Origin: Exiguobacterium acetylicum DSM 20416
GTDB lineage: Bacteria > Bacillota > Bacilli > Exiguobacteriales > Exiguobacteriaceae
Direction: 5' to 3'
Assembly: GCF_000702605.1 (NCBI RefSeq)
Contig: NZ_JNIR01000001.1
Span: 1,106,501-1,170,500 of the forward strand
DNA: 64,000 nucleotides
Shown: piece after piece, positions 16,663 through 25,560 of the stretch
How positions within the stretch are numbered: position 1 is the stretch's first letter
Layout: the number at the start of each line of letters is the position of its first letter
Position numbers and translations under genes: made by a program
Notes under the pieces: model-generated
What the model saw: only the letters and a program-made list of their open reading frames with translations
Database searches by the model: none
What the model was told of the DNA's origin: nothing

Positions 16663-18108
16663 CGCGGCGCGTCCATCCGCTGTTCATCGTGATGTCGAGC
16701 ATCTCGATCATCCGCTCGCTCCTGATTCCATTTGCTGCCTTGATTTTAAATGCGATTCGTAAAGGGGAAATCAACACCTATACGTGGATCGGTATCAGTG
16801 TCGGGATTGTGTTCGTCCTCTTATACGGGATCGCCTCCTGGTATTTCTATACGTTCACAATCGATGCCGAGACAATCCGGGTCCGCAAAGGGATTTTCCA
16901 AAAAAAGTGAACGGACGACGCAACGTAAACGGATCGAGTCGATCGGCATCCAGCAAAATGTCATCGAACGACTGCTTCGTCTTGCGACATTGACCGTCGA
17001 GACGTCGTCCGAGAGCGGAACCCCGGAAGTCGAACTAAAGGGAATCCGGCTCGATTTTGCGAAAGAACTGAAGTCGTCGATTAAAAACGAGGAACAGCTC
17101 GTCGTCGAAGAACAACAGGCGGAAGTCGCCTATACGATCCCGGTCCGCGATTTGGCATTAGCCGGTGCCTTGTCAGGACGCGTCGGACTTGCGCTCGTCG
17201 GGATCGGAACCGCTTATCAGTTCATCGATCAGTTCATTGAACGTTATGTCGATCGACTGTTCTCGGAGCTCGCTCATTTATCGTTGTTCGTCTTGACGGG
17301 ACTTGGTGTCCTCGTCTTACTCGTCATCTACGTCGGCTCGATTATCGTCTATATCTTGAAATACGGTTCCTACCGTGCCGTCTTGCAAAACAATCGCTTA
17401 TTGATCGGGTACGGAATGTTGAACCGGACCGAGGTTGCGTTTCATGCCGATAAGATTCAAGCCCTCGTCATTCAAGAAAGCTGGATTCAGCGTTTGATCG
17501 GACGAGCGAGCCTGTCCTTGCACATCATCTCGGCGACTGGAGAGAAGGAGCGACTGCTGCTCCATCCGTTCATCCGAACGAACGAGATTGATGCGTTCCT
17601 GGCGACGTATCTGCCGCGCTTTCGTCAGTTCCACCCGCAGCACGATGTTGCACCGATCGGCTTCCGCTACCGGGTTCGTTGGCCGTTACTCGGTTATGCA
17701 CTGTTGTTTACGGCACTAAGCAGTGTCGTCATCATCGTTCTTGATTCTTCCTGGCGCTTCTTGATCTTGCTTCTATTTATCTGGTTACTGTTCTATTATT
17801 TGGCTGTGCAGAGCGGCTACCGGAAGACACGGTTTGGAACGGGACACGATCTCTTGATGTTACGCAAACAATGGGTTCAAAAAGAGACCGTCTATACGCC
17901 ACGACTGAAGATCGAGGAATTGACCTGGTCCGTTTCGCGCTGGCTCGAAGCAAAGGAGATTGCCCGGATTGAGATTCAACTGCGAGGCAATACTGCGTTT
18001 AACGCGCTCTATTTTGAACGAACGGATATCGATGCCTTACAGCGCTGGTATAAACAATCGTTCCTTTCGACCCCGTTAGCAGGGGAAGTGAAAACCGACG
18101 ACGAATAA
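16659..18108 (+). pseudogene. ydbT: YdbT-like protein with tandem bPH2 domains, frameshifted at A7
   Basis: The frame from ATG 16659 gives 83 residues ending ETIRVRKGIFQKK-stop. Coding continues in the +1 frame from SERTTQRKRIESIGIQQN to 18108. Reading six rather than seven A at 16900-16906 yields one ~482-aa protein, the length of Bacillus YdbT (~490), with membrane pairs near 15-60, 170-225 and 330-375 and repeated bPH2 domains. Reasons could be a sequencing indel, a real mutation, or transcriptional slippage on A7. Coupled to ydbS. Confidence 0.8.
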
Positions 18109-18142
18109 GGAAAGACTCACTGTCGGAAAGGAAGCGAAGCAC

Positions 18143-19063
18143 ATGCGCAAATGGGGAATCGGCATCGTGTTGCTCGTCACGTGTCTGCTACTGTTCATCA
18201 TCTATGATGGATACCGGATGCAAGAAACATTGATTGGTCAGTCGGATGCTTCTCCGATTCTGAAAACGACGAGAACGGACGGACAAGTGACGAAAGACGA
18301 GACATGGTTCAAACAAACGAGCGAAACACAGCAATGGTCGAAGGACGGAATCGTCCGCTTCGGGCGTTATCTACCGGTTGACGATAGCAAACAGACAGTC
18401 CTCCTCGTACCGGACGAAATCGGATTTTCGCAAACCGGTGTTTATGCGCTTGCCCGCTATTACCATGATGCTGATTTTAACGTCCTCTTGATTGAACGGC
18501 GTGGACAGGAACGAACCGGCGGCGTCCGGAACTACGGTTGGCTCGATCGACTGGATGTCTTGGAATGGACGAAGCGCCTGCTTGCTGAAAACGGAGACGA
18601 TACACGGATCGTCTATCACGGACTTGGTGTTGGCGGGGCAACCGTCTTACTCGCTTCTGGCGAGACCGTACCGACACAAGTCCGGGCAATCGTTGCCGAA
18701 GGGGCTTACGCCCGACTCGACGACTGGTTCAGTCTACTCGCGGACGAACAGATTCGTTACCCGGCACTGCCGTCTCTGACGGTTGCGAGCATGTGGAACA
18801 AAGGCGAGCAGGATTTCTTTTATGGTGACGTCTCGGTGACGCGCCAAGCAACGAAGAGTCGTGTTCCGACGATGTTCATCCACGGAATGAAGGACGACCT
18901 CGTTCCGGTCCGGATGATGTATGAACTGTATCAAGCAAAAACGGGATTAAAACAATTGTATCCGGTTCGTGATGCCGGTCATGACGAGACGTATACGATG
19001 GACCCGGATAACTACGAAAAACGATTACGCTTATTCCTGCAACCGTACTTGCGGGAGATTTGA
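18143..19063 (+). CDS. YqkD/FrsA-like alpha/beta hydrolase fold protein lacking the nucleophilic serine
   Basis: 306 aa with an N-terminal membrane anchor (residues 5-20). The hydrolase fold is complete: VLLVPDEIGFSQTG oxyanion region, nucleophile elbow, acid in FIHGMKDDLVP and His in DAGHDET. At the elbow the sequence is HGLGVGGATV, so residue 162 is Gly where relatives have Ser (GxSxG). One A-to-G change would explain this. Its stop codon TGA is supplied by the right end of the tnpB element; without the element the stop would be TAA one codon later. Confidence 0.8.
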   Translation: MRKWGIGIVLLVTCLLLFIIYDGYRMQETLIGQSDASPILKTTRTDGQVTKDETWFKQTSETQQWSKDGIVRFGRYLPVDDSKQTVLLVPDEIGFSQTGVYALARYYHDADFNVLLIERRGQERTGGVRNYGWLDRLDVLEWTKRLLAENGDDTRIVYHGLGVGGATVLLASGETVPTQVRAIVAEGAYARLDDWFSLLADEQIRYPALPSLTVASMWNKGEQDFFYGDVSVTRQATKSRVPTMFIHGMKDDLVPVRMMYELYQAKTGLKQLYPVRDAGHDETYTMDPDNYEKRLRLFLQPYLREI

Positions 19064-19230
19064 CACTCCCACGGCTAAAGCCGCAAGCCCACACCGTTGG
19101 TGAGGGTGGGATTCTCAAGTGCTTGGCGGACTCAATCCATTTCTGCTTCGTCCGAGCCTTGAGGTAGGGGTGTGCCATCACCCCTCCTGAGACAGACCGT
19201 ATAGGTTCTCAGGCTGATGGACTGTTACCA
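19060..19230 (-). ncRNA. Candidate omegaRNA of TnpB (3' part)
   Basis: TnpB guide RNAs come from the tnpB 3' end through the element right end. This 150-nt stretch is non-coding after the tnpB stop, is rich in hairpins (CTGAGAACC.., GGGGTGATGGCACACCCC, CGGCTTTAGCCG) and ends at TCAA. The guide would then be the flank starting ATCTCCCGCAAGTACGG, which is the 3' end of the hydrolase gene on the opposite strand. Boundaries are inferred from the family. Confidence 0.55.
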
Positions 19231-20285
19231 TCCATCACAGGTGCGTATCGAATGTTCATCGCACCGACGGCGTCCCGATGTCCTTTAAACCCACAGGCAC
19301 ACGTGTAGACCCTATCCCTCACCTTGTTCCTGACGGAACAGGATGGGCAGGTCTGACTCGTGTAGGCGGGGTTCACATACTCAACCTTGATGCCCGACAA
19401 GGCAGCTTTGTATTCGATGAAGGACGCGAGACGATAGAACGACCATGAGTGGAGGTTCTGGTTGTTTTTACGGCTTGTTCTTGCCGTCTGTCGGATGTTC
19501 GCCAAGAGTTCGAGGCGAATGACAGAGATTTTCTTCTGTCTTGCAAAATCGACGATGGCTCGGCTGACCTTGTGGTCCTTGTCCCGCATCCACCGCTGTT
19601 CCTTCTGATTGCGTCGTTTGATAGCCTTCGGCTTCTTCTTTTTGCCGAGTGCCTTCCGTTCCGCACGGAACTTGCGTTTCATATACTTGTTCTTACGACC
19701 GTTCCCGAAGAAACGGGTCGTGTCGTCATCGGTGACGGCGACCGCCGGCACTTTCAGTCCGAGGTCAACCCCCATCACCCGCATCCCCGTCCGAGGGACG
19801 GTCGGGACATGGACGGAAATCTGAGCGATCCACTTCCTTCCCTTCTTCGTGACCCTGAGCGTACCGAGTTTGTTGGCAAGGAGTCGGGTATTCCGATTGT
19901 CCTTGTCAACCATGGCAGCACGGAATCGCATCTTCACGGACTTCCCGTCCATCCAAACGGGGAAGGAGATGCTCTCGAAGTCGAAGGAATAGTTCTGATT
20001 GTTCCAGACGCAGACCGGCTTTTTGAGGACAGGGATGCGTTTGAAATCCTCTTTCCTCGCCTTCTTGTAGATACCGACGGCATCTCCTGCGAGTTGGTTC
20101 TTCACGGCGCTCGGAAGGGGGGTGTCGATGTCCTTGCTCGACCACCTCTTCCCGTCCTCGGAGGCGACCATATTCGCCACGACTCGGTTGGCGGTCTGGA
20201 TATAGGTCTTGCCCATCCTTTTTAGGATGGCATCCTGACGACGCGTGGCATAGATTCGAACTTCTACCGTGACGACTTGACTCAT
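19209..20285 (-). CDS. tnpB: TnpB RNA-guided nuclease
   Basis: 358 aa from ATG 20285 with AGGAGG upstream. RuvC-like residues are all present: Asp174 (GVDLGLKVPA), Glu259 (VIRLELLANIR), Asp338 (GHRDAVGAMNIR). A CPSC...CxC zinc finger (Cys313, 316, 329, 331) lies between the last two. N-terminal bridge/wedge region is basic. TnpB proteins cut DNA next to a TAM under guidance of an omegaRNA and so retain the element at its donor site. Base composition matches the host, so the insertion is not obviously recent. Confidence 0.93.
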   Translation of the reverse strand: MSQVVTVEVRIYATRRQDAILKRMGKTYIQTANRVVANMVASEDGKRWSSKDIDTPLPSAVKNQLAGDAVGIYKKARKEDFKRIPVLKKPVCVWNNQNYSFDFESISFPVWMDGKSVKMRFRAAMVDKDNRNTRLLANKLGTLRVTKKGRKWIAQISVHVPTVPRTGMRVMGVDLGLKVPAVAVTDDDTTRFFGNGRKNKYMKRKFRAERKALGKKKKPKAIKRRNQKEQRWMRDKDHKVSRAIVDFARQKKISVIRLELLANIRQTARTSRKNNQNLHSWSFYRLASFIEYKAALSGIKVEYVNPAYTSQTCPSCSVRNKVRDRVYTCACGFKGHRDAVGAMNIRYAPVMDGNSPSA

Positions 20286-20472
20286 CTTTGACACCTCCTT
20301 CATCCTAATAATCAACTCCATTATAGATTTACTATAAATGCATTTCATCAGGAAGAACAGTCGGGGACATGCGGTATCTGAAGACACCCCGTCCCCGAAC
20401 TCGCTATCATCCCATCCCTAAAGGAGTGGGCTTTCTCGCTCGTACATTCTGTAAAGAAGGGAAGACTGATGC

Positions 20473-21264
20473 ATGCAGACGACACAATCATCCTACTACT
20501 GGGTCGGATCCGACGAACCATTCGTCGACACGAAGCAGATCGACCAGATTGGTCGGATAACGCTCGGGCGATTCGGAGGCTGTTCAAGAAGCGGTCAGTA
20601 TAAAAACGAAGACGGGGTTGCCATCTTGATCGGCGACGATTGGGAGATGACTGTCGTCTTAGACGCTCATAAGACAGCGGATAGTGCGGCACTTGTCTTA
20701 CAGCAGTTGTCACAACACGAGTCGCGCATTCGGACTGATCTGGATGCACCACTTACGGAAGCATTCCGACGGATCGAGACGACCGTGCTCGATCTGTTTC
20801 AAGATCCGGACTTTTTAGCGACGTGTGCGACGTTGCAAGGCGAGACGGCTTGCCTGATTGCGGTCCGAAAAGGAGGGTTCATCTGGTGGTTCTCGGTCGG
20901 TGACGTCGTCTTGTATTTGTTTCACCCAGATTTGATGAGGATGGAACAAGCTGCTTTGAACCAGCGTCAGTTCTATGAATGGATTGGACGCGCGAACACG
21001 TTTGCGTTGCCGGTGCCGAGTTATACACGAGGTGTCCGCGAATTGCGCCAAGGCGAGAATCAGTTGTTCGTGACGACGGATGGTTTGCTTGAGTGCCCGG
21101 GAACCCCATATGCTGACGCGGTGCAGATCGAGGAAACTTTACGATCAGGTGGTGTCAAAGAACTTCTCTCGACGATCGAGGCACATGGCGTTCGTGACAG
21201 CACGACGGTCGTTACGTGGACCGTCACGATTGAGGAACGCGTCACCCAACCTAGTGATACATGA
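20473..21264 (+). CDS. PP2C-like protein phosphatase domain protein
   Basis: 263 aa. PP2C-type landmarks: GCSRSGQYKNEDGVAIL (motif with Glu-Asp), VVLDAHKTADSA in the place of DGHGG, ACLIAVRKGGFIWWFSVGDVVLYL, FVTTDGLLE and a final DSTTVV. Metal-binding Asp residues at these points are kept, but the DG pair is DA. Activity is therefore likely but not certain. The start lies 20 bp after the restored hydrolase stop, so it was probably cotranscribed before the tnpB element inserted. Confidence 0.75.
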   Translation: MQTTQSSYYWVGSDEPFVDTKQIDQIGRITLGRFGGCSRSGQYKNEDGVAILIGDDWEMTVVLDAHKTADSAALVLQQLSQHESRIRTDLDAPLTEAFRRIETTVLDLFQDPDFLATCATLQGETACLIAVRKGGFIWWFSVGDVVLYLFHPDLMRMEQAALNQRQFYEWIGRANTFALPVPSYTRGVRELRQGENQLFVTTDGLLECPGTPYADAVQIEETLRSGGVKELLSTIEAHGVRDSTTVVTWTVTIEERVTQPSDT

Positions 21265-21300
21265 AATAACCCGCGCTCCTGCTTGAGCGCGGGTTATTGT
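21265..21300. terminator. Bidirectional terminator
   Basis: AATAACCCGCGCTC pairs with GAGCGCGGGTTATT, 6-nt loop, between converging genes. Confidence 0.88.
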
Positions 21301-21446
21301 TATTCTGTTTCAGGCGTTTGTTCCTGTTGCTGATCGAGTTCGACCGGTTCTTGGTCCACGGGTGGCTTCGCTTCAGCCAACGGGAAGGCGATGCCCGCAC
21401 TTGTCAGCAAGGTGATCAAGGCGGCGCTCGTCAATGTTTGACGCAT
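21300..21446 (-). CDS. Predicted 48-aa secreted or membrane peptide
   Basis: ATG 21446 to TAA 21300. Sequence starts MRQTLTSAALITLLTSAGIA then FPLAEAKPP, a plausible signal peptide with AEA cleavage, and ends in a Gln/Glu/Pro-rich tail (QQQEQTPETE). AAAGGA lies about 12 bases upstream. Too short for ordinary ORF callers. Function unknown. Confidence 0.5.
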   Translation of the reverse strand: MRQTLTSAALITLLTSAGIAFPLAEAKPPVDQEPVELDQQQEQTPETE

Positions 21447-21594
21447 GGTCCGACACGTCCTTTCTGTCTGATTCCGACACTATATTTTAATAATTCTGAA
21501 CATTCTTCATCGTTTCGTCAAGCAATCTTTTACTTCCACTACGTATTTTTCCCGAAAACCCAGTATACTTAAACATGAAAAAGGGGGAAATCGA

Positions 21595-22191
21595 TTGAAA
21601 TTAACGAAAGCCAACACACGTCTATTAGAAACCGTTTTACCACGCTTGAACCTGAATGTCGCAGAACCGGACCGGACGGAGATCGAAGACCGTCTGCGGG
21701 CAGATATCTATGAAGCCCAGCGGAAACAGCGTCCATTCGAAGAGATTCACGGTCTATCGGTCGAAGCACGCCTCGATCAGATGATCGCTGAATTACCACA
21801 ACGACACCGGATGGAAACACAAAAACGCTGGACGCGAAACTATGTCTCGTCGATCCTGATGTTCATTTTCATCGAAGGGATCGATGGATTGTTCCAATTC
21901 GCTTTGATTGACTACTTATTCTTCTCGATCATCGCTCTATTCTTGATCGACGCGATGTCACAAGTCATCACGGCACCGAAGCTTAAACAAGTCAAACCGC
22001 GGGTGTGGATTCAATTCGTCATCAGCTTCATTTTGTTTTCAACCTACAAGGCACTGCTCGTGACGGTCTTCCCGGCACCGGACGTCTTGATTCAAGTCAG
22101 CGGAACGCCGTCTTATATCATCGGCATCGCGGGACTCGTTGGTCTCTACATCTACTGGTCAAAGAATCCGTTACGAAAGCGCGGCGCATAA
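21595..22191 (+). CDS. DUF1129-like membrane protein
   Basis: 198 aa from TTG 21595 with AAAGGGGGAAA upstream. A soluble N-terminal ~75 residues (LTKANTRLLETVLPRLNLN, followed by a helical region) precedes four hydrophobic segments at about 83-104, 106-125, 139-160 and 170-190. The LTK-start plus four-span layout resembles DUF1129 proteins of Bacilli. No enzymatic motif. Confidence 0.62.
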   Translation: MKLTKANTRLLETVLPRLNLNVAEPDRTEIEDRLRADIYEAQRKQRPFEEIHGLSVEARLDQMIAELPQRHRMETQKRWTRNYVSSILMFIFIEGIDGLFQFALIDYLFFSIIALFLIDAMSQVITAPKLKQVKPRVWIQFVISFILFSTYKALLVTVFPAPDVLIQVSGTPSYIIGIAGLVGLYIYWSKNPLRKRGA

Positions 22192-22212
22192 TTCGCGAGA
22201 GGAGAGGATTGC

Positions 22213-23396
22213 GTGGAGTTCACACATTGGAAACGACGGCTGCAAGATCATTTCGAACGAATGGGCTTTTCCCTACTGACAGAACGATTAGCATCGCAAG
22301 ATATGGTCAAGCTCGAAGCGACACATGGTGCCTTCCTGTTCTTTCCGGTGACGATCCATCTGTATGAGCGGTCCGGCTGGAAGATGGTCGCCTTCGAAGC
22401 AGAGACGGAGGAGGAGCCACAACTCGTCGAGCAGCAGATTGCGTCGTTGTTCCAACTCTTGATGGTGACCTTTCAGGAAGAAGAGCGCGAGTTCCTGCTC
22501 GGATTTCATGCGAATACCGGTCGTTACCTGACGGACCGTAATGCACCCGTCGGACGGCTGTCCGTCTGATCGAAGAGTGCTGGTATGACGGTGACGTCCT
22601 GCGAGTCGACACATTCGATCCGTTTCCGGGACTGTTCGTCGCACCACCTTTTGCCCATCAAAGTTATGCCTTCATGCCGGAAGAACGGACGTGGCGCTTA
22701 TCCGTCGGGCGTACTGGACGTCCGGCGAACGATTATCGTTTCGACGGAACGATTTTGTCCCCACACCGCTTACCGGAATCGGAATTATTCACCGTGACAC
22801 CAAAGACGGTATCGTTAGAAGACGATAACGCGATCCGGACCTTACTGGAAACGGAACGACAGACGATTGCTAAGTTCCATGATCGCGCCATGGCGACGAT
22901 TCGGGCGTACGACCCATCATTTGGTTTTGCTTGGCGCGGCACACAGACATTTTTCCATGGTGTCCCGGTCAATCCATTCGCACAGCGCTTGTGGCTCGAG
23001 AACGGCGTGACGCGATACCGGATTCTACAACAAGGATCGACGCGATTGCTTGCTTCTGGTGAGACCTGTGACGCTGTCATCGAGATGCTCGACGATGCCG
23101 TCAGCAGCGAAGAACCGGATGGTCAATCCGTCAGTCCGATTGGTCAACTGATCCTTGGGATTTGGCAACAGATCGAGTCGGACGAAGCGACGTATATCAC
23201 GAACGTCGACTGCCTTGGCATCTCGCGTACACAAGCCGATAACCGCATTCGTCACGCGCTAGCGCGGCAAGAGACGATTGAGTGGGTGCACCGGGCACCG
23301 AACGAAGATGATATTTGTCGCTTTGCCGGTCTGACGTTGACCTTCCCGCATCGTCCGCCAGGTGTCGTCACGATTGAACGAACGGAAGCAGAATAA
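22213..23396 (+). pseudogene. Hypothetical ~394-aa protein, frameshifted
   Basis: Frame one (GTG 22213 to TGA 22569) ends RNAPVGRLSV; the protein-like sequence resumes in the next frame as TAVRLIEECWYDGDVLRVDT before the ATG at 22674 and runs to 23396. One extra base near 22546-22552 (CCC to CCCC, or GG to GGG) would join them. Family unknown; the protein is soluble, with a segment RDPSFGF-like RAYDPSFGFAWRG and a C-terminal helix-turn-helix-like NVDCLGISRTQADNRIRHAL. SD GAGAGGAG. Follows the DUF1129-like gene by 21 bp. Confidence 0.6.
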
Positions 23397-23398
23397 AT

Positions 23399-23447
23399 AA
23401 ACGACCAGGTATGTCCGCGCTCGAGCAGACGTACCTGGTCGTTTTTA
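23399..23447. terminator. Bidirectional terminator
   Basis: AACGACCAGGTA pairs with TACCTGGTCGTT, followed by T5. Confidence 0.85.
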
Positions 23448-23855
23448 ATGTGTTGGTGTCAGTCGATTAAAGACGACGGACAGGCTGTAATAGATCATGG
23501 CTGTCAGACCAGCGATCGTAAAAGAAAGTGGCAGATCAAATGCGTCCTTCGTCGTCAGTACGATGAGCAGGCTCGCAATCACGATGCCGTACACTCCGTA
23601 ACCGAGGACTGTCGGCACATACGCTAATGTCGTCGATGATCGGTTGATGATCATGCCGATGATAAAGTCGAGTAAGAAGCCGGACAGCAGGATGATCGGC
23701 AATGCCACTAAGACATAAAACAAAAATGTTGACCCGAATGATTCATACATCGTATCCGATTCCTGATCTCGGAGCGGTGTATAAGATATGTATGCTAGGA
23801 CGGTGCAAACGAGGGTGGTGGTCAAGATGATGGCAAGTAATCGTTTCAACATCAA
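23445..23855 (-). CDS. Small four-span membrane protein
   Basis: 136 aa. Hydrophobic segments at about 4-24, 45-70, 80-100 and 108-130. Contains a polar loop with TPLRDQESDTMYESFG after the first span. SD AGGAGGAACC-like before ATG 23855 (second ATG at 23852 possible). No family recognised. Confidence 0.65.
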   Translation of the reverse strand: MMLKRLLAIILTTTLVCTVLAYISYTPLRDQESDTMYESFGSTFLFYVLVALPIILLSGFLLDFIIGMIINRSSTTLAYVPTVLGYGVYGIVIASLLIVLTTKDAFDLPLSFTIAGLTAMIYYSLSVVFNRLTPTH

Positions 23856-23897
23856 GGTTCCTCCTTTATTTTCCTCTTTGAGTATACTAATCTACAT

Positions 23898-23926
23898 CAA
23901 AAAACACACCCTACTTGAGGATGTGT
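23898..23926 (-). terminator. Rho-independent terminator after the antiporter
   Basis: ACACATCCT/AGGGTGTGT stem (one wobble) with T6 on the minus strand. Confidence 0.8.
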
Positions 23927-23936
23927 CGAGAGCGAT

Positions 23937-25400
23937 CTATAACCCGAGCGACACAATCAGCCGCCGAACGTCCTGATCCGCTTGTTTAGGTGTCAAAATC
24001 AACAGTTGATCGTCTACGAGGACACGTGTCTGACCACGTGGCGTCAGGATTTCATCTTCACGAATGATCGCAACGACGAGCACATCTTGGGGCATCTCGA
24101 TATCCTGTAACGTTCTTCCGGCAATCACACTGTTTGTCGAGACTCTGACCTCGATGATTTCCGCTTGCGGATGGGTGACGGTCATGAATTTCAGGAACGG
24201 TTCGACCGTCGTGTCGCGCTGTGTCTCAAGCCCCATCCGCCGGACGATCCACGGCAATGCCGTCCCTTGTAAAAGAGCAGACGTCATAACGGTGAAGAAG
24301 ACGATATTGAAAAGAAGCGGCGCTTCAGAAAGACCACTTGAAAGCGGATAGGTCGCGAGAATGATCGGAACGGCTCCACGTAGACCAGCTGCTGTGATGA
24401 CACTCTGTTCTTTGACCGTGTACCGAAACGGAAGTAGCGACAAGACAACGGCAAGTGGACGAGCGAGCAGGATCAACGTCAGGACGATGACGGCTGAGAC
24501 GAACAAGGTCCGAGGATCGAGCAATTGTTTTGGAAAGACGAGCAATCCGAGCATGATGAACATGCCGATCTCGGCTAAATGCGATAAGCTGCCACTGAAT
24601 CGTTTGAGCGTCTCGCGGTAGATCATGTCATGATTGTTGATCCAGATCCCGGTCAAATAGACGGCGAGAAATCCGCTGGCGTGCAAAATCGTCGCGAGAC
24701 CATACGAGAAGAGCGCCCCACTGAACAGAAGTGTCGGATAAAGGGCGGACGATGGCAACTCGATCCGGTTCAGCAGTTGCGTGACGAGATACCCGATCGC
24801 AAGACCAACTAGCGTCCCAAGTCCCATCTCGTAGATGAAGGACAGAATACCCGCACCGATCGAGAACGATTCCGGCGCTAACGCAAAGGACGTGAACAAA
24901 ATCGTCAGGAAGACGGCCATCGGATCATTCGTTCCGGACTCCGCTTCGAGCGTATGTTTGACTTTTGGATCGACCGGTCGTCCACTAAGCAGGGAAAAGA
25001 CAGCGGCCGCATCGGTCGAGCCAACGAGCGCGCCGATCAATAATGCGACCGGCCAAGAAAAATCAAGTAGTAGATACGCGACGATCGCAATGATCCCCGT
25101 CGTCGCAAGGACCCCGACGGTCGCAAGCGACAGAGCGGCAGGGAGGATTTTCCGAAAGTGTGTCCACTTCGTATGCAAGCCACCGTCAAACAGAATCAGG
25201 ACGAGCGCCATCGTCCCAAAGAGACGGGCTTGCTCGAAATCACCAAAGTTGATGATTCCTGTGACATCTGACCCTGCCACGATCCCGACGACGACGAACA
25301 GAATCAACGTCGGTACATTTAACCGGACGGCGAACTTCGTCGTGATGATCGCAATCAGTAGTAACGTTCCTGCGACGAATAAAATCGTCCCTTCTTCCAT
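23937..25400 (-). CDS. K+/H+ antiporter of CPA1 type with C-terminal TrkA_C domain
   Basis: 487 aa. About twelve membrane spans, with the transport motifs GSTDAAAVFSLL and ESGTNDPMAVFLT holding the charged ion-binding residues. Residues ~400-487 form an RCK_C/TrkA_C regulatory domain (IIEVRVSTNSVIAGRTLQDI, LLILTPKQAD). This is the NhaP2/CvrA architecture, which exports K+ or Na+ in exchange for protons. Single gene with a terminator. Confidence 0.87.
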   Translation of the reverse strand: MEEGTILFVAGTLLLIAIITTKFAVRLNVPTLILFVVVGIVAGSDVTGIINFGDFEQARLFGTMALVLILFDGGLHTKWTHFRKILPAALSLATVGVLATTGIIAIVAYLLLDFSWPVALLIGALVGSTDAAAVFSLLSGRPVDPKVKHTLEAESGTNDPMAVFLTILFTSFALAPESFSIGAGILSFIYEMGLGTLVGLAIGYLVTQLLNRIELPSSALYPTLLFSGALFSYGLATILHASGFLAVYLTGIWINNHDMIYRETLKRFSGSLSHLAEIGMFIMLGLLVFPKQLLDPRTLFVSAVIVLTLILLARPLAVVLSLLPFRYTVKEQSVITAAGLRGAVPIILATYPLSSGLSEAPLLFNIVFFTVMTSALLQGTALPWIVRRMGLETQRDTTVEPFLKFMTVTHPQAEIIEVRVSTNSVIAGRTLQDIEMPQDVLVVAIIREDEILTPRGQTRVLVDDQLLILTPKQADQDVRRLIVSLGL

Positions 25401-25560
25401 CCGACCACCTCTTTCGTGATAACATGTTCTCCTTTTAGTATACGTTACTTTTTGAAAATTTCGAAAAATAACGTCAAAACGAGGTGTACAAACGAAAAGA
25501 AAAAGGAAAACTAGAAACAGAACTATTTGCGTTCAAAATGGAACACAAGGAGGAAAAGGG

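Larger units (their letters stand above)
19060..20450 (-). mobile_element. IS200/IS605-superfamily element with tnpB only (IS1341 type)
   Basis: In element orientation the right end is ...GTGGGAGTGTCAA, preceded by a CGGCT-TT-AGCCG hairpin, and the left flank is TTTAC, both as in IS608-like elements (TTAC target, TCAA end). Deleting 19060-20450 joins AT to GTAAAG, giving hydrolase ...CGG GAG ATG TAA, i.e. a clean stop 20 bp before the PP2C start. No tnpA is present, so mobility needs help in trans. The left end contains a TCGGGGAC...GTCCCCGA palindrome (about 20362-20398). Confidence 0.82.

Noticed and set aside
19449-20225. 258-aa open frame on the plus strand opposite tnpB
   Set aside because: Antisense shadow of tnpB; no SD, low-complexity Leu/Asp/Arg composition, and tnpB has all catalytic motifs.
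24835-25419. 194-aa plus-strand frame opposite the antiporter
   Set aside because: Antisense to a well-supported transporter; no SD or recognisable domain.
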